Positions 10,984-22,078 of a stretch of DNA of 64,000 nt are shown here, in pieces. The position numbers were made by a program, and so were the translations under genes. The number at the start of each line of letters is the position of its first letter. Position 1 is the stretch's first letter. Under the pieces are notes generated by a model. The model was given only the letters and a program-made list of their open reading frames with translations, did no database searches and was not told where the DNA came from. This DNA comes from Chrysopilus asiliformis (Eukaryota; Arthropoda; Insecta; Diptera; Rhagionidae), in the NCBI GenBank assembly GCA_964034945.1, contig OZ035961.1:75022188-75086187 (forward strand), read 5' to 3'.

Positions 10984-11418
10984 ACGTAACTAGTTCCGAA
11001 TCTTGCTGGGGAGTTTGCGATTGAACCTCATCCAAACATGCCTGAACTCGAAATATCTGAGGGTGACATTTTGTCGTATTTAAACAATTTATATGGATCA
11101 AAAAATTGTAGTACCGATGGTATTCCAGCATTCTTTGTCAAGGAATTAAAAGAGCAGCTAAGCATGCCCCTTTGTATAATTTTTAACAAATGTCTGCGTG
11201 AAGGTGTTTTCCCTGATGTCTAGAAAGAGGGTCTAATAATACCTATTCATAAGAAGGGTGATCAATCGAAGATTTGTAATTATAGACCAATAACCATCTT
11301 AAACTGTTTTGGAAATTTTTTTTATGTATATGTACTTTGAACCGTTTATTGTGTGTGAACAACATGGTTTCGTAAAAAACAGATCTACTCTCACAAATCT
11401 CCCTGAGTACACCACTAG
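10984..11418 (+). pseudogene. Non-LTR retrotransposon reverse transcriptase fragment
   Basis: The frame reads NLAGEFAIEPHPNMPELEIS, then STDGIPAFFVKELKEQL, CLREGVFPDV, stop, KEGLIIPIHKKGDQ and NYRPITILN, which are RT palm motifs of the jockey/I/RTE type (DGIP, FP..WK, P(I/V)xKKGD, YRPI). A TGG-to-TAG change at 11221 and a frameshift near 11335 (then EQHGFVKNRST) disable it. Thumb and endonuclease regions are absent. It lies between two copies of the Harbinger right end. Confidence 0.85.
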
Positions 11419-11419
11419 C

Positions 11420-11569
11420 TTTTGTTAAGCGAAATCTCATGACAAATTCACTTTCACTCCAAGTATCAAAATGATTCACCCTTATTTGCAGTACGTAGGG
11501 TCTTGAAATGATTGCTGGTTCATCACTGTCAGAGTCAGACAAAATATTCACTTCCATTAACGAATCCAT
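11420..11569 (-). pseudogene. Harbinger transposase N-terminal fragment (copy 2)
   Basis: A near-identical repeat of 10505-10668: minus-strand MDSLMEVNILSDSDSDEPA and FDTWSESEFVMRFRLTKA. It stops at the junction with the LINE fragment at about 11419, so the transposase is cut after the first 60 codons. Part of a direct duplication of about 415 bp. Confidence 0.8.
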
Positions 11570-11837
11570 CGGTTTTTTTATACGTTTTAACTTTCCGATT
11601 TCAATATTTTAATTTTATTCTGCAACTGTCCACAACTGCTTTAAAAAGTGAGTGGTGGCGCTGGGGTAAAAATATACAGATATCGCGACCTCAGACAAAG
11701 AGATAACTTTACCCGAGAGATATCTTTATCTCGATGTTTTTTGCTACGAAGACTTCCATTTTTTTAGATATACTTAGTATATCTCCCAATTGGTGTTATC
11801 CGCAGTATATCTGGGACTGAAGACTTCGGGCATTAGA

Positions 11838-12371
11838 GGACCTTCCGTTATCCTGACAGATTTCTTAATGCCAGAATCTGATTCAACGATCCCAAAAACC
11901 CCCAGATGAGATTCTTGCCAGAAGATGAGATCCTTTGCCTCAAGGATGACCACGTTATCCTTACAGGACTTTCCGTTATCCTTACAGGACTTTCCGTTAT
12001 CCTTACAGACTTGTTAACATCAGAATCGGATTAAGCGATCCCAAAAACCCCATGTGAGATTTTTTTCCGGGAAATGTGAGGAAAAGGATAATCACGTTAT
12101 CCTTACAGGACCTTCCGTTATCCTTACAGACTTGTTAACATCAGAATCGGATTCAGCGATCCCAAAAACCCCATGTGAGATTTTTTTCCGGGAAATGTGA
12201 GGAAAAGGATAATCACGTTATCCTTACAGGACCTTCCGTTATCCTTACAGACTTGTTAACATCAGAATCGGATTCAGCGATCCCAAAAACCCCCAGGTGA
12301 GATTTTTTTCCGGAAAATGTGAGGAAAAGGATAATCATGTTATCCTTAAAGGGCCTTCCATTATCCTTACA
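11838..12371. repeat. 119-bp tandem array (TTATCCTTACAGGACC family)
   Basis: About four and a half units. Each carries GGACCTTCCGTTATCCTTAC, a GGATTCAGCGATCCC block and TTTTTTTCCGGGAAATGTG. Unit starts at about 12109 and 12228 give a period of 119 bp. The family recurs at 33590-34360, 56135-56460 and 62985-63610. Confidence 0.93.
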
Positions 12372-12535
12372 AGGACAAAGTAGTGAAAATATTGTATTGT
12401 CATCGGACTTACCATTGCGTGCAAAATTTCAAGTGAATCGGATGAGTGGAAGTGGGTCAAAATTTGATTGCAAGATTTGACCCCGACAGACAAACAGACA
12501 AACAAGATAGCGAGCTAAATAAAAGCTTTTAAAAA
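12372..12535 (-). mobile_element. Helentron-like 5' terminal region
   Basis: The tail downstream of the array (AGTAGTGAAAATATTGTATT, CAGACAAACAGACAAACAAG, ATAGCGAGCTAAATAAAAGC) matches 34357-34517, where the element is better bounded. Read on the minus strand it would be the 5' end, starting with AAAAGCTTTTATTTAGCTCG. The left boundary of this copy is lost at the Harbinger junction. Confidence 0.5.
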
Positions 12536-12914
12536 AAGAACCACATCCATCGCTAAGGCTCAGTCGATGACAGCCACTGAGACATGATTGACCATTTCAA
12601 TTGCATTGTACCTGACGACTTGACTTGCGCAACTAAAAAATACGAGATTTTTGTTTCCTGAACTTGTACATTTGTACGCCTAAAGTTACTCCACAATACT
12701 TTCGTTTAAAAATTGCTGCATTAATAGGCCAGACGAAAAGAAAACTTTGCGTGTGACGTGACGTACTTCTGCCAAAGTCAGTGGGTTAAAGTGCATTCTA
12801 TCATTTACTTAACAGCGATGATCAATATACTTTTTTCTCTAAAAAAAAATTTTCATCTGCACCTAAAGCTAATTGTGTTATAAGACGCCAGCTTGTTAAA
12901 TAATAATGAATGAT
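12536..12914. other. No feature recognised
   Basis: No ORF above background, terminal repeats or tandem structure were seen between the Helentron-like tail and the start of the mucin segmental duplication. Confidence 0.5.
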
Positions 12915-13037
12915 GGAATTTTTCAAAAATATGGTCTTTGTTGACTCACTTCGCTAAAAATTTATTACGAACTATGTTTTACGTAATTACTTGAAAATAA
13001 CATTGATCCGATTACAAATTACTTCAGTGTCGACGCG

Positions 13038-13139
13038 TTAAGGTAAATATGAAGAAGAAAAAAAGCAATGAAATATCAAGACTTTAGTAAAAATTTGGAC
13101 CAAATTGCTACTAAAATAATGAAAAACCTTGCGCTAAAA
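13038..13139 (+). promoter_or_regulatory. Shared upstream blocks of mucin gene A
   Basis: TTAAGGTAAATATG (13038-13051) and AATGAAAAACCTTGCGCT (from about 13118) recur in the same order upstream of all three mucin-like genes, including the diverged third gene (58103 and 58146). Conservation against a diverged background suggests tissue-specific enhancer or promoter elements. Confidence 0.65.
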
Positions 13140-13247
13140 CTCCGGTTTAGAATTGGCAAAATTTGTCTGCCCTTATTTATTAAAAGCATTAAAAAACATA
13201 TTAAAAGCATGAATATGTTTTTGGTTGTTTTTGGATAAAAATTTTAG

Positions 13248-13255
13248 TATAAATA
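13248..13255 (+). promoter_or_regulatory. TATA box of mucin gene A
   Basis: TATAAATA lies about 27 bases before ACAGTATT (start near 13275), a plausible insect initiator. The same spacing occurs in copy B and a similar one in gene C. Confidence 0.8.
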
Positions 13256-13305
13256 CTCTCATTTTCGCGAAGACAGTATTAACTTCCCACTTGCAATTAA
13301 AGAAG

Positions 13306-13877
13306 GTAAGACAATTAGTAATTAATATTTTTATTTTTAAAATATTAGTTTGAAACCATTTTGACTTTTCCTACGATGGAAAAAAAGTTTTATTTTAAAT
13401 GGTTGTCATTTTCATAAAATTGATTAATGATTGCCCCATAACTATTCAGTTCAAATATAGATAACACTCTAAGATAATTAATTCATAACAAATAAAACGG
13501 GACTGAATTTAAGAGCGGTCAGCAAAACTTCAGAAAATTCTAGTTGTGATCATTATTATCTGTATAAGTACATTGTATAATTGTTTTGCGCAAATGAAAT
13601 AGATTGGAACAATCATTGCGTAAAGCGGCTAGTTCACGATGATTTGTCTCTTTTCTTTCGTTTGACCAAGTCGTCTTCTTCGCATTTACTTCATTATACG
13701 AAACTAATGCACGCATACACTGAGCACAGAGAATGTTTATTACAATTAGAACTTTGAAAGTTCTCTAGTTCAGGTCCCGTTTTTGTTTGTGCTGCATGAT
13801 CCATCCTAGATTTTTACTTTATCTATTGTTTTGCGAGAAAAATGAAATATTTTAATCTGTATTTGATTCCTTTACAG
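13306..13877 (+). other. 5'UTR intron of mucin gene A
   Basis: Predicted donor AAG|GTAAGAC and acceptor TTTACAG bracket 572 bp in the 5' untranslated region. Exon 1 would be only about 31 nt. The same donor context, GTAAGACAA, is found in genes B and C, supporting the model. Confidence 0.7.
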
Positions 13878-13895
13878 AAAAAATATTGTTGAGAA

Positions 13896-14300
13896 ATGAA
13901 AATTTTCGCGGTAATCCTTGGCCTATTGATAGCCTTTTCTGCAGCTCACGGAGCCCAGTTACGACGTGTTAGGCGGCAAGACCCTACTCTTGCACCCACA
14001 GTCGCTACTACTGCTCCAACCACAGCCGCTACTACTGCTCCAACCACAGCCGTTACTACTGCTCCAACCACAGCCGCTACTACTGCTCCAACCACAGCCG
14101 TTACTACTGCTCCAATCACAACCGGCACTACTGCTGCTGGAACCACAAGTACTAACTCTACTGTATCCGGATCTCCTGCAACACCAACGAAGAAGAGAAC
14201 CACAAGGAAAATCACAACTAGAAAGATAACTACCAGGAAAATCACAACCAGGAAGATAACAACCCGAAAGATTACCAATAAACCACGAGAAGGGCAATAA
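13896..14300 (+). CDS. Secreted Thr-rich mucin-like protein A
   Basis: A 134-residue protein. Residues 1-19 are a signal peptide (MKIFAVILGLLIAFSAAHG), followed by basic residues RRVRR. Residues about 30-82 are 8-residue repeats of the APTTAATT/APTTAVTT type, a dense O-glycosylation target. A Ser/Thr linker with TNSTVSG has one N-glycosylation sequon. The tail has five ITTRK repeats and ends KPREGQ. This layout resembles salivary glue and peritrophic mucins of flies, which are secreted adhesives or lubricants, but no specific family is recognised. The ATG follows the splice acceptor by 18 nt. Long ORFs in the other frames are by-products of the repeats. Confidence 0.88.
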   Translation: MKIFAVILGLLIAFSAAHGAQLRRVRRQDPTLAPTVATTAPTTAATTAPTTAVTTAPTTAATTAPTTAVTTAPITTGTTAAGTTSTNSTVSGSPATPTKKRTTRKITTRKITTRKITTRKITTRKITNKPREGQ

Positions 14301-14382
14301 GCAATTTTCTAAACTCTAACTAAATATGCATTCATTCACATATTTGATTTATTGAACATACAAAACATTTTCTAATTTGAAT

Positions 14383-14388
14383 AATAAA
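14383..14388 (+). terminator. Polyadenylation signal, mucin gene A
   Basis: AATAAA 83 bases past the stop codon, conserved in copy B. Confidence 0.75.
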
Positions 14389-14560
14389 AGTCGAATTAAA
14401 TTCAATATTTTGTATTGATCTTATGTTTTTGAAGGTTAGGTACTCGTGACTGCTCTTCTGTCTGCCTCAAGATTAAAATTATTTAGGTACAGCTGGGCCT
14501 TCGATAATGCGGTAGTTAGGTTCCTAAAAAATGCAAAGTTCTAACATTTCAAAAAAAAAA

Positions 14561-15133
14561 AACATAACAAAAGCTATAATTGCCAATCTGGCAATCTTTG
14601 GAGACCCGTATGGTGATATTCGTATCAAAATTCGACAGTTATACCAAAATTCCACTTTGAAGTCAAACTTTCCAATAAGATTTTTTAAAATTTATTCCAA
14701 TCGGATTTTGATGTATGGGAGTTTTATGTAGAATCATATCCTAAATAACTTTTGTTCTTGGACTTTTTTGATAAGATGCACCGTTCTTGAGATATTCACA
14801 AAAAACGATTTCATTCGTATGGGGGGTACCCCCCTAATTGTCCATTTTTGCCCATTAAAGAACTTAGCCTCACATTTTACGGATCTGTGCAAACTTTCAA
14901 GTCTCTAGGTCAATCCGTGCGCCCGCAATCCGCGCCACAGACAGACATACAGACAGACGGACAGACAGACGGACAGACAGACAGACAGACGGACGGACAT
15001 GCAGAAATTAAATATTTTTATCATCCTAAACACACTGGTGTAATTCATTTTTTTGTGCGATGACGGGATCTTGGCGTTACAAACGGTAAGGCAAAGTTAA
15101 TATACCCTTTGGTTTCACCATACGGGTATAAAA
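14561..15133 (+). mobile_element. CCCGTATGGTG repeat, copy 1
   Basis: Starts near AACATAACAAAAGCTATAAT with a GCCAATCTGGC hairpin, then ACCCGTATGGTGATAT, and ends CACCATACGGGTATAAAAA, so the ends share a short inverted repeat. An interior GACAGACGGACGG tetranucleotide tract precedes the 3' part. It is absent at the same place in duplication copy B, so it inserted after the duplication or was lost from B. Class uncertain. Confidence 0.8.
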
Positions 15134-15359
15134 AACTCAACATGAAAAAATGTTCTCGAAAGAACGAAGCATTACGGGGGTTTGAAGGAAAAAAGTGTGC
15201 ATAACTTGACATACAAATTTTGCGTAGTTTAACTTAAATGCGCCTGTATATAATCTTTCTGAGGTTTATCCGTGGTTGCAACCGCAAGAAAAATATGTAA
15301 ATTTCTTAATCCGAAAATTGCAAAACTTTCGCCTACATTTACATTAAAAAAATTTCGTT

Positions 15360-15808
15360 TCATCTTGTTGAGAGTGGACGAGGGTGGCTCAAATATTTAA
15401 ATTATCGAATATCGAATGCGCTACTACGAAATTAGATTTCATTTGAAAGAAAAAAATGTGTGCAACGTTTTAGCGAAATCGATCAATATTTAGCTTGTAC
15501 ATGGAAATATTGCATAGACTTGGAAATATTGCATAGGCAAAGCCGCGAGTGAGAAATTCTGTGGCCATTTGTGGTACTTAAGAGGCTATCCTAAGGAAAA
15601 AAAGCTCAGAGTTAGATAGTGGCGCCATTTCATTTTCGATTAACCGATACAAAAGCTTGATCGAAAGCTTCTCTTTTTAAATGTGTGCCATGAAACGCTT
15701 ATGTTGCCTAATTTCTTCATTTGGACATTGAAAATTTATCCATTGTTGCCTGTTTTCACAAATTCATGTTAATAAATAATAGTATTCTATTCTATTAAAT
15801 TTTAAAAT
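15360..15808. other. No feature recognised
   Basis: AT-rich DNA with no supported coding. A short near-repeat of TGGAAATATTGCATAG occurs at about 15500-15536. Confidence 0.5.
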
Positions 15809-15809
15809 G

Positions 15810-16735
15810 TGGTTATGGTATGGTGATTTAAGTGAATGGCGAACAGTTGTATCCAAATTCCACTCTAAAGGCAAACTTTTCAATAAGATTTTTTAAAATT
15901 TATTCCAATCGGATTTTAATGTATGGGAGATTTATGTAGAATCATATCCTAAACAACTTTCGTTCTTGTACTTTTTTGATAAAATGCACCGTTTTTCACC
16001 AAAAACGTTTTCGTTCGTATGGGTGGTATCCCCTTCTAATAGTCTATTTTTGCTCATGAACGAACTTAGCCTCGCATTTTACGAAAAACGAATCTGCGCA
16101 AAATTTCAAGTCTGTAGCTCAATCCGTGCGCCCGCAATCCGCGCCACAGACGGACGGACGGACATGCAAAAATTAATTATTTTTATACCCGTATGGTGAA
16201 ACCAAAGGGTATACTAACTTTGCCTTACCGTTTGTAACGCTAAGATCCCGTCATCACACACAAAAATGAATTACACCAGTGTGTTTAGAATGATAAAAAA
16301 AATTGAATTTTGCATGTCCGTCCGTCTGTCCGTCTGTGGCGCGGATTGCGGGCGCACGGATTGAGCTAGAGACTTGAAATTTTGCACAGATCCGTATTTC
16401 GTAAAATGCGAGGCTAAGTTCGTTAATGGGCAAAAATGGACCATTAGGGGGGGTACTCCCCATACGAACGAAAACGTTTTTTGTAAATATCGCAAAAACG
16501 GTGCATCTCATCAAAAAAATCCAAGAACAAAAGTTATTTAGGATATGATTCTATATAAAACTTCCGTACATCAAAATCCGATTGGAATAAATTTTAAAAA
16601 GTGGAATTTTGGTATAACTGTTCGAATTTTGATACGAATATCACCATACGGGTCTCCAATGATTGCCAGATTGGCAATTATAGCTTTTGTTATGTTTATC
16701 ATTCTAAACACACTGGTGTAATTCATTTTCGTCAT
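15810..16735 (+). mobile_element. CCCGTATGGTG repeat, copy 2, split by copy 3
   Basis: The 5' part (15810-16181) and a short 3' part (about 16697-16735, CATTCTAAACACACTGGTGT) of one plus-oriented copy flank a complete minus-oriented copy. The join point matches the uninterrupted sequence in other copies. Confidence 0.75.
16182..16697 (-). mobile_element. CCCGTATGGTG repeat, copy 3
   Basis: A full minus-strand copy starting ATACCCGTATGGTGAAACC and ending AGCTTTTGTTATGTT, nested inside copy 2. Shows the family inserting into itself. Confidence 0.8.
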
Positions 16736-16835
16736 CAGATTAGAACCGATTTAAACATTTTAAATTATGTTTTTTATTATGTATATGGACATGTGCAGAT
16801 GATTTTTTTTTAATTTTTTTTAAATTATCTTTTTA

Positions 16836-17608
16836 TGTAGAGGAAGTATGCTCAAAATGACATACTGTTTACTTTTTCGATAATAATTTTTTTATTTGAA
16901 GAAGAAACAATATGATAATTTCCAAATTTATTCTTTGATTCAATATCAATTGATATTCCATACCATTTAGTTTTAGAAAATGCAAATAAAAAAAATATGA
17001 GTCAAAATTCAGAGACCTACGAAAGTTCGCTTTGTTCATACGTATGGGTAAAATGACATACCTAAAATGACATATCGAAATGACATGAGTAATTACACGC
17101 AAAATTTTTTTTCCTCCTTTGGCGCATCGTTGTCAGCAGTAAAGGCTTTATTATCGATGTCGTCCATAAAAAAAAGCTTTAGTGACCTTCCTTTTCTTTT
17201 TTTTTTGGTAGATATTATTAGTATGTCATTTTGGGCATATACTATGATTGAGACTTTCATATAAAAAAATATTAAAAGCTAACTGTTTTGTTTTAAACAA
17301 ACAAGTTTATTTCGAAAACAACATAGCAATGTATGGTCTGGCTAAAACAGAAACAATTTAAAAAAAGAAAACTTACCAAAAATTGAAAAAATGAGATCAC
17401 TTAAAAAAAACTTTTTCTGCAGAAAAAGACTTTAAATCTTTTCACTCTGACGCTACTCAGTAAACTGAGCTATTGTTTTCACAGGTTGTTAAACTTCACT
17501 AACAGCACATATTAAGGTAAAAAGGAGATCTGATATATTCGCGGATTCCAAGATATTGCAGTATGTCATTTTACCCATCTATGTCATTTTGGGCATACTT
17601 CCCCTACA
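16836..17608. mobile_element. TA-target MITE (mariner-like ends)
   Basis: TGTAGAGGAAGTATGCTCAA at the left mirrors TTGGGCATACTTCCCCTACA at the right, with TA on each side (16834-16835, 17609-17610). Internal AAAATGACATA motifs repeat near both ends. No transposase coding. Confidence 0.75.
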
Positions 17609-17779
17609 TATGAATTTTTTTTGTTATTGGAGTGATCCTTATATTACTTGTTATGTAGTTTTATTTTGTATGTAAGCATTTTTAAATGAAATAAAAAGAA
17701 AAAAATGCATTTTAAACTAAAAACTACGTTATTTGAAAAAAATTGGAACGGATCCTATTGAATTTGTATGGGTTTGTAT

Positions 17780-17866
17780 GAAAATAATGGATTCGTTATA
17801 CGGCTTTTCGCTTTACGGCCAACTTTCCCGGAACGTATCTAGGCCGTAAAGCGAGGTATGAGTGTA
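17780..17866. mobile_element. Right end of a pogo-type element
   Basis: GGCCGTAAAGCGAGGTATGA followed by GTG and a TA target, with an inner inverted partner CGCTTTACGGCC at 17808-17820, looks like a pogo/Tigger terminus. Its left end was not found. It abuts the hAT zinc-finger fragment, which it probably disrupted. Confidence 0.45.
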
Positions 17867-17868
17867 TT

Positions 17869-18090
17869 GTTGATCGCGGGAGACCAAAACAAAAGTTAAA
17901 TATAACAACAGTAAATAAAAGTTGTACGAGACAATTTGCGGTCAAAGTTTACGAAGATTTTAATTGGCTTAGCGGTTGTGCAAATAAGCAAAAGGTTTTT
18001 TGTTGGCCTTGTTTACTTTTTTCGAAGGATAACAACGTTTGGCAATCTGTAAGTTACAGCGATTTAAATAATTTTCATAGAGCTGTTTAA
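17869..18090 (+). pseudogene. hAT-type (ZMYM1/TTF-like) zinc-finger fragment
   Basis: The frame reads SCTRQFAVKVYEDFNWLSGC, then KVFCWPCLLFSKDNNVW and DLNNFHRAV before a stop. W-L-x-x-C...F-C-x-x-C-x-L-F is the TTF-type zinc finger found at the N-terminus of many hAT transposases and of ZMYM1-like domesticated genes, thought to bind element DNA. The upstream part is cut by a pogo-type end at 17866 and the dimerisation and catalytic parts are missing. Confidence 0.72.
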
Positions 18091-19361
18091 TTCTCTTCAG
18101 AATTAGCAATTCTGAGTTAAGAACGATCTTGGTGTATCCGGGTTTATGCGGACAATCGTAAATATTTTATTTTATAACAGTATTTTTTATACAAAAAGAT
18201 CATTAATTTACTTTTTCTCTCGACGCGGATATATAAGGGTCTCGAATAAAAAACAAACACATTATAATTTCGTAGTCTGGGGATCAAAGATCGGATGAAT
18301 TTTTCATAATCATAAAGTACAAGTTATTTTAAAGTTTTGAACTTTTTATTATTTTATTGTCATTCATTTAAGTAGCTAACGAGAGATGTATTTTTGCACA
18401 ACACAAAAAATACCTTTATTAATAACATAAAAACCTTAAGTTGGCAATTAAATTCCAAAAAATTAAAATTTGCATCCCTAGCTTCAAAACTCACGCCACG
18501 CCCCTGTTCGGAATATTGTTTATGTTTATATCAAATTCTAAATGAACGGCTAAATAATCGACAAATCCCGAAAGTTTGCCGAAATTTCATTCGGCGAACC
18601 GAGGCGCATACATGTTATACTAAGGGTGTGTGCGTCCAAAAAGTTCATTGATCATTTACCACAGATACAACTAGCGACACGGTCGAAACTTGAGAGAACT
18701 AGTCAATACCTTTGACCCAAACCATAAACTAAAATGTTGGATTTAATTGATTTTCTTTACTCTTTTATTCAATTATTTCTACATATTTCACCCACTTATA
18801 TTGATTTTTTTAAATATCAATTGATAGATTAATGAACATTTTAACTATTGCATGAATTTCACGCCATACATAAAAATAAATTGATATGAAAATGGCGGTT
18901 AAAAAAGTGGCATTTTGACTTTCAATAAAACTACTATTACTTAGTTTTCACGCAGTTTTTTTTAAATTCTAAACAGGCAAAGTGTTAAAAATATTATGCT
19001 GTCCATTTTTGTAGAACATTTTGTTATTCCATCTTGCACGGATTTTACGATCTAGTGTACCAAAGATGGTAAAAATTACGAAATTATCTAACTTTGTAAT
19101 GAAATTTATAAATAATGGGGTTGAAAATAAAAAAAAGTGAAACACGCAAATTTTAGTTTAAACTTATCATAACAAAATAGCGAAAATTCCATTGCGCTAT
19201 CTCTTATAGTTTTCTCAATCAAGTGTACCAAAGATGCTTCAAAACAGTGATTCTCTAGGATAGGCTCTTAAGTGAGGAACTTGTAGGACTCTCCTCTTAT
19301 GATTCGTCTGTAACTGCAGACTCGAAGAAGAAAATGGTTGGTGCCATTCAAGAGTGTGAGG
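18091..19361. other. No gene recognised
   Basis: AT-rich DNA without supported ORFs or terminal repeats. Two similar phrases, TAGTGTACCAAAGATG and AAGTGTACCAAAGATG, about 170 bp apart (19050, 19220), hint at a decayed duplication. Confidence 0.5.
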
Positions 19362-19824
19362 TAGGGATGTCAAAAAAGAACCGGTTAAACCGATTACCCG
19401 GTGTTTTTGCTTCGGTTAACCGGGTTTTTTCGGTGTTTTTTTGCACGATTATACCCGGTGTTTTTTTAAAGCCAAAAATCGTTCAAAAAAACCGATCATT
19501 GTTTTTGTACGGAAAAATAATTTTAAACCAATTTTCGTGCAACTGTTTTGTTAGAAACACTTCTTTTTAGGCACTCTAAACCAAATACAATATTATATTG
19601 TGCCATTTATGGCATCTTAATGATTATATGGCACTTCACGTCTTTTATTTGTATCATAGTGTATTTGTTGTGTCTAAGGCCTAACTTACCCAATTTGAAC
19701 AAAACGGTTTTTCGGTGTTTTAATAACAGGTTTTTTGGCCCCGGTTAAACTTGCCCGGTTTAAACCGAAGTCTTAAAAACCGGTTTCACCGAAAACCGGT
19801 TTTTTCAAAAATTTGACATCCCTA
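19362..19824. mobile_element. hAT MITE, 8-bp target GTGTGAGG
   Basis: TAGGGATGTCAAA and TTTGACATCCCTA ends are flanked by GTGTGAGG on both sides (19354-19361, 19825-19832). Multiple AACCGGTT/ACCCGGTGTTTTT motifs are repeated in both orientations inside each end. Non-coding. Confidence 0.9.
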
Positions 19825-19832
19825 GTGTGAGG

Positions 19833-20277
19833 GACTATAAGATCCCTCTAAAGCGGAACTGGCAAAGCTTTGAAAGTTCTCGGGTATTCACTACCACTGA
19901 CAATCGATTTACGTGTTTATAGGGCTTGCTCTCCGAGCCAAGTTCAAACTTTATTGAAAGCTCTTCGTAAAACGTCAATTGTTTTGGTTTACTTTAAAAA
20001 AGGTTTGATAAAGAAAAACTTTGAAATGAAATTTCCGAATTATAATCGAAAAATTCAAATAATTTCATTAAATCAATTGATATTTTATGAAATGACTGAA
20101 AATGCCTTTTTAAATATTTTTTTTTTGTTCTGAAAACATATTAAACATTGCATTGTGTTATTATAACGAATAAAGAAACAATCATGTTCAAAATTCATGT
20201 AGTCTCTTGAGGCACTCTTCATGATTTTCATCTGCGTTAATTTTTTCGCTACATGAAATTCATGACTGCTTTACGCC
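19833..20277. other. No feature recognised
   Basis: No terminal repeats or supported ORF; an 87-codon frame (19870-20133) has no recognisable motif and background composition. Confidence 0.4.
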
Positions 20278-21001
20278 CGTCGCACGTTGGGGACAAAGTG
20301 CTATTCGGCGGCCAAAAATACAAATTTTGAGTTGTGCCTTTGAAGGATTTCGGTTATGTCATTGCGTTGAGAATTCTTAGGAACCTAGAAATCCAAAAGG
20401 ACAATCTTCTGGGACAAGTAATTTCCGAACGCCATGGGGTCAAAGTTGGTAAAAATTCTGGTTTTTTCAATTTTCGAATTTTCAACAAATTTTTTGAACT
20501 TTATTAAGTCACTTAGTACAGAAAAATCGATTTTATCATCAACCTGAGGACATATTTAGACAATTATAATAAAAATTAAAAATTTGTAGTACTACATTTT
20601 TTTTCTTAAAGTTGTTATTCCAGAATTCTGGGCATTTTAAAAATACTATTTTTTTCGCGAAATTTTATATATTTATGGCCCTGCAAAAAATGTACCGGCT
20701 TGTACCGGTCAGGCGTCAGTTGGAAATGATAGCCAAGGTCAATACCTTTCGAAATATCCATATTTCATCTGCTACTACCTGCAACTCTGGTCACCGTAAA
20801 CAAAAGTCTGATTTCTTACATATTATTTAAAAAAAAGTCTTATTTTGTCATAACAAAGAACAAAAATTTTTCGTCTTATATGCTAGGAAATTGTTTTAAT
20901 TATTTTTAATATACATTAAAGCGGAATATTTTACATACCAGCATACAGTGAAACCATTAAATATCACCGTTCTTGACAGTAAAACCGTTTAAAACTGGTA
21001 A

Positions 21002-21540
21002 TCTTATCCTATAATATAATACGAGAAATGACTGCACAACGATCTCGAAAATTCGCCAAACGATTTTCACGAAACTTGAGGGTAAGGGATTTTCGGGGAC
21101 AAGGAATCGATCTAGATAGGTCTCACCTCTGAGAAAATTCCCCTCGATACCCCTCGCCTGGTATCTTCGAATTGTGTAGTCCGATCTTAATGCAACTTTA
21201 CAGTATTACTAAGCGGACTAAGGGCTTTCGATTTTTCCACTACAAACCTGACTTTTCCCTCCCCTCGATACCCCTCGCTTGGTGTCTTCGAACCACGTGA
21301 AGGTATCTTAATGAAAATTCGCAATATTGCAAGGGAGTAATATGTATTCTAAAAATATAACTTTTTAGATATCTATCGGCAGCGATAAATAGTAATTACA
21401 AAACAATCAAGTTCCCTGAACCTCGTTATACGAATCATGTTGCAATTATAATCGGATTCAACTACTCAGAGACAGAGGCAGAAGGAGGATTTTTAGATCG
21501 CCGAGCATGGCTCGGTCTTCCTGGTACTATGAATAATTAG
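21002..21540. mobile_element. Possible Helitron-like insertion
   Basis: The stretch begins TCTTATCCTATAATATAATA and near its end has a GCCGAGCATGGCTCGG hairpin followed by CTTCCTGGTACTATG. Two CCCCTCGATACCCCTCGC phrases lie about 100 bp apart. This resembles non-autonomous Helitron organisation, but no canonical CTAG end or A^T target was established. Confidence 0.35.
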
Positions 21541-21587
21541 AGCAATAAAAATCAATATCTTAGATATACATATGTACATATGTATAT

Positions 21588-22078
21588 ATGTTACAACAGA
21601 ATATTAAGAAATTTACATTAATTCGACGATTGAAAGTTATATTATCGGTGCTAAATCCAGATAAATTCAAATCATATATTAATCCAGATAAATTCAAATC
21701 ATATGCCAAGTCCACAGCTGATGAGTATAATAGACATTACAATTGGAGAAATATGTCTGCAACAATGCATAAAGTGCTTTTCCATGGCAAGCTGATAATT
21801 GAAAAAAGCATTTTACCACTTGGGGAGCTTTCAGAAGAAGCTCAGGAATCGAAAAATAAAGACTACAGACATTTTAGACTAACCAACACTAGAAAAAACA
21901 ATAGAATCAACCAAAATGAAGATTTGATGAATATATTACTTCTATCGTCAGATCCATTTTTGGCTTCTCTGCGTTCTAAATGAACAAATGCAAAAGATGA
22001 ATTGAATGACGAGGAAGATCAAGAAATCCTACAATTGTTAAAATTCGACGAAGATCAAGACATTATTAGAATATAATT
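21588..22078 (+). pseudogene. Transib transposase C-terminal fragment
   Basis: 131 codons open from 21588, then a stop and about 25 further family-like codons. Key segments are MHKVLFHGKLIIEKSILPLG, then LSEEAQESKNKDYRHFRL, TRKNNRINQNEDLMNILL and SSDPFLASL. Spacing of E-A-Q-E...N-K-x-x-R-x-F-R...R...N-E-D-L parallels the C-terminal catalytic-Glu region of RAG1 and Transib transposases, which cut DNA at heptamer ends. An internal direct duplication (NPDKFKSY twice) and the absent core show it is defective. Confidence 0.78.

Larger units (their letters stand above)
9089..11832 (-). mobile_element. PIF/Harbinger element with internal duplication and LINE fragment
   Basis: The left end TGCCCGAGGTCTTCA (after TTA 9086-9088) and the right end GACTTCGGGCA (before TTA 11833-11835) are inverted repeats with a 3-bp TTA duplication. 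The same right end also occurs internally at 10930, because 10505-10930 is repeated at 11420-11832, with a LINE fragment between. Transposase remnants lie on the minus strand. Whether this is one element with an internal duplication or two neighbouring copies cannot be settled from sequence alone. Confidence 0.65.
12915..15358. repeat. Segmental duplication, copy A (mucin gene and flanks)
   Basis: From TTTTCAAAAATATGGTCTT to CACATTTACAT-like sequence this segment matches 46474-48352 almost base for base, including promoter, intron, CDS and 3' flank. Copy A differs by a repeat insertion (14561-15133), promoter indels around 13180-13235 and a few substitutions. Near identity implies recent duplication or conversion. 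Confidence 0.92.

Noticed and set aside
13946..14297. Four overlapping 87-112 codon ORFs on both strands of the mucin A repeats (same at 47493-47853)
   Set aside because: The trinucleotide-like repeat keeps all frames open; only the + frame has a signal peptide, start context and maintained frame between copies.
14848..16514. ORFs with TDGQTD-type repeats
   Set aside because: They translate the GACGGACA tetranucleotide tract of the CCCGTATGGTG repeat.
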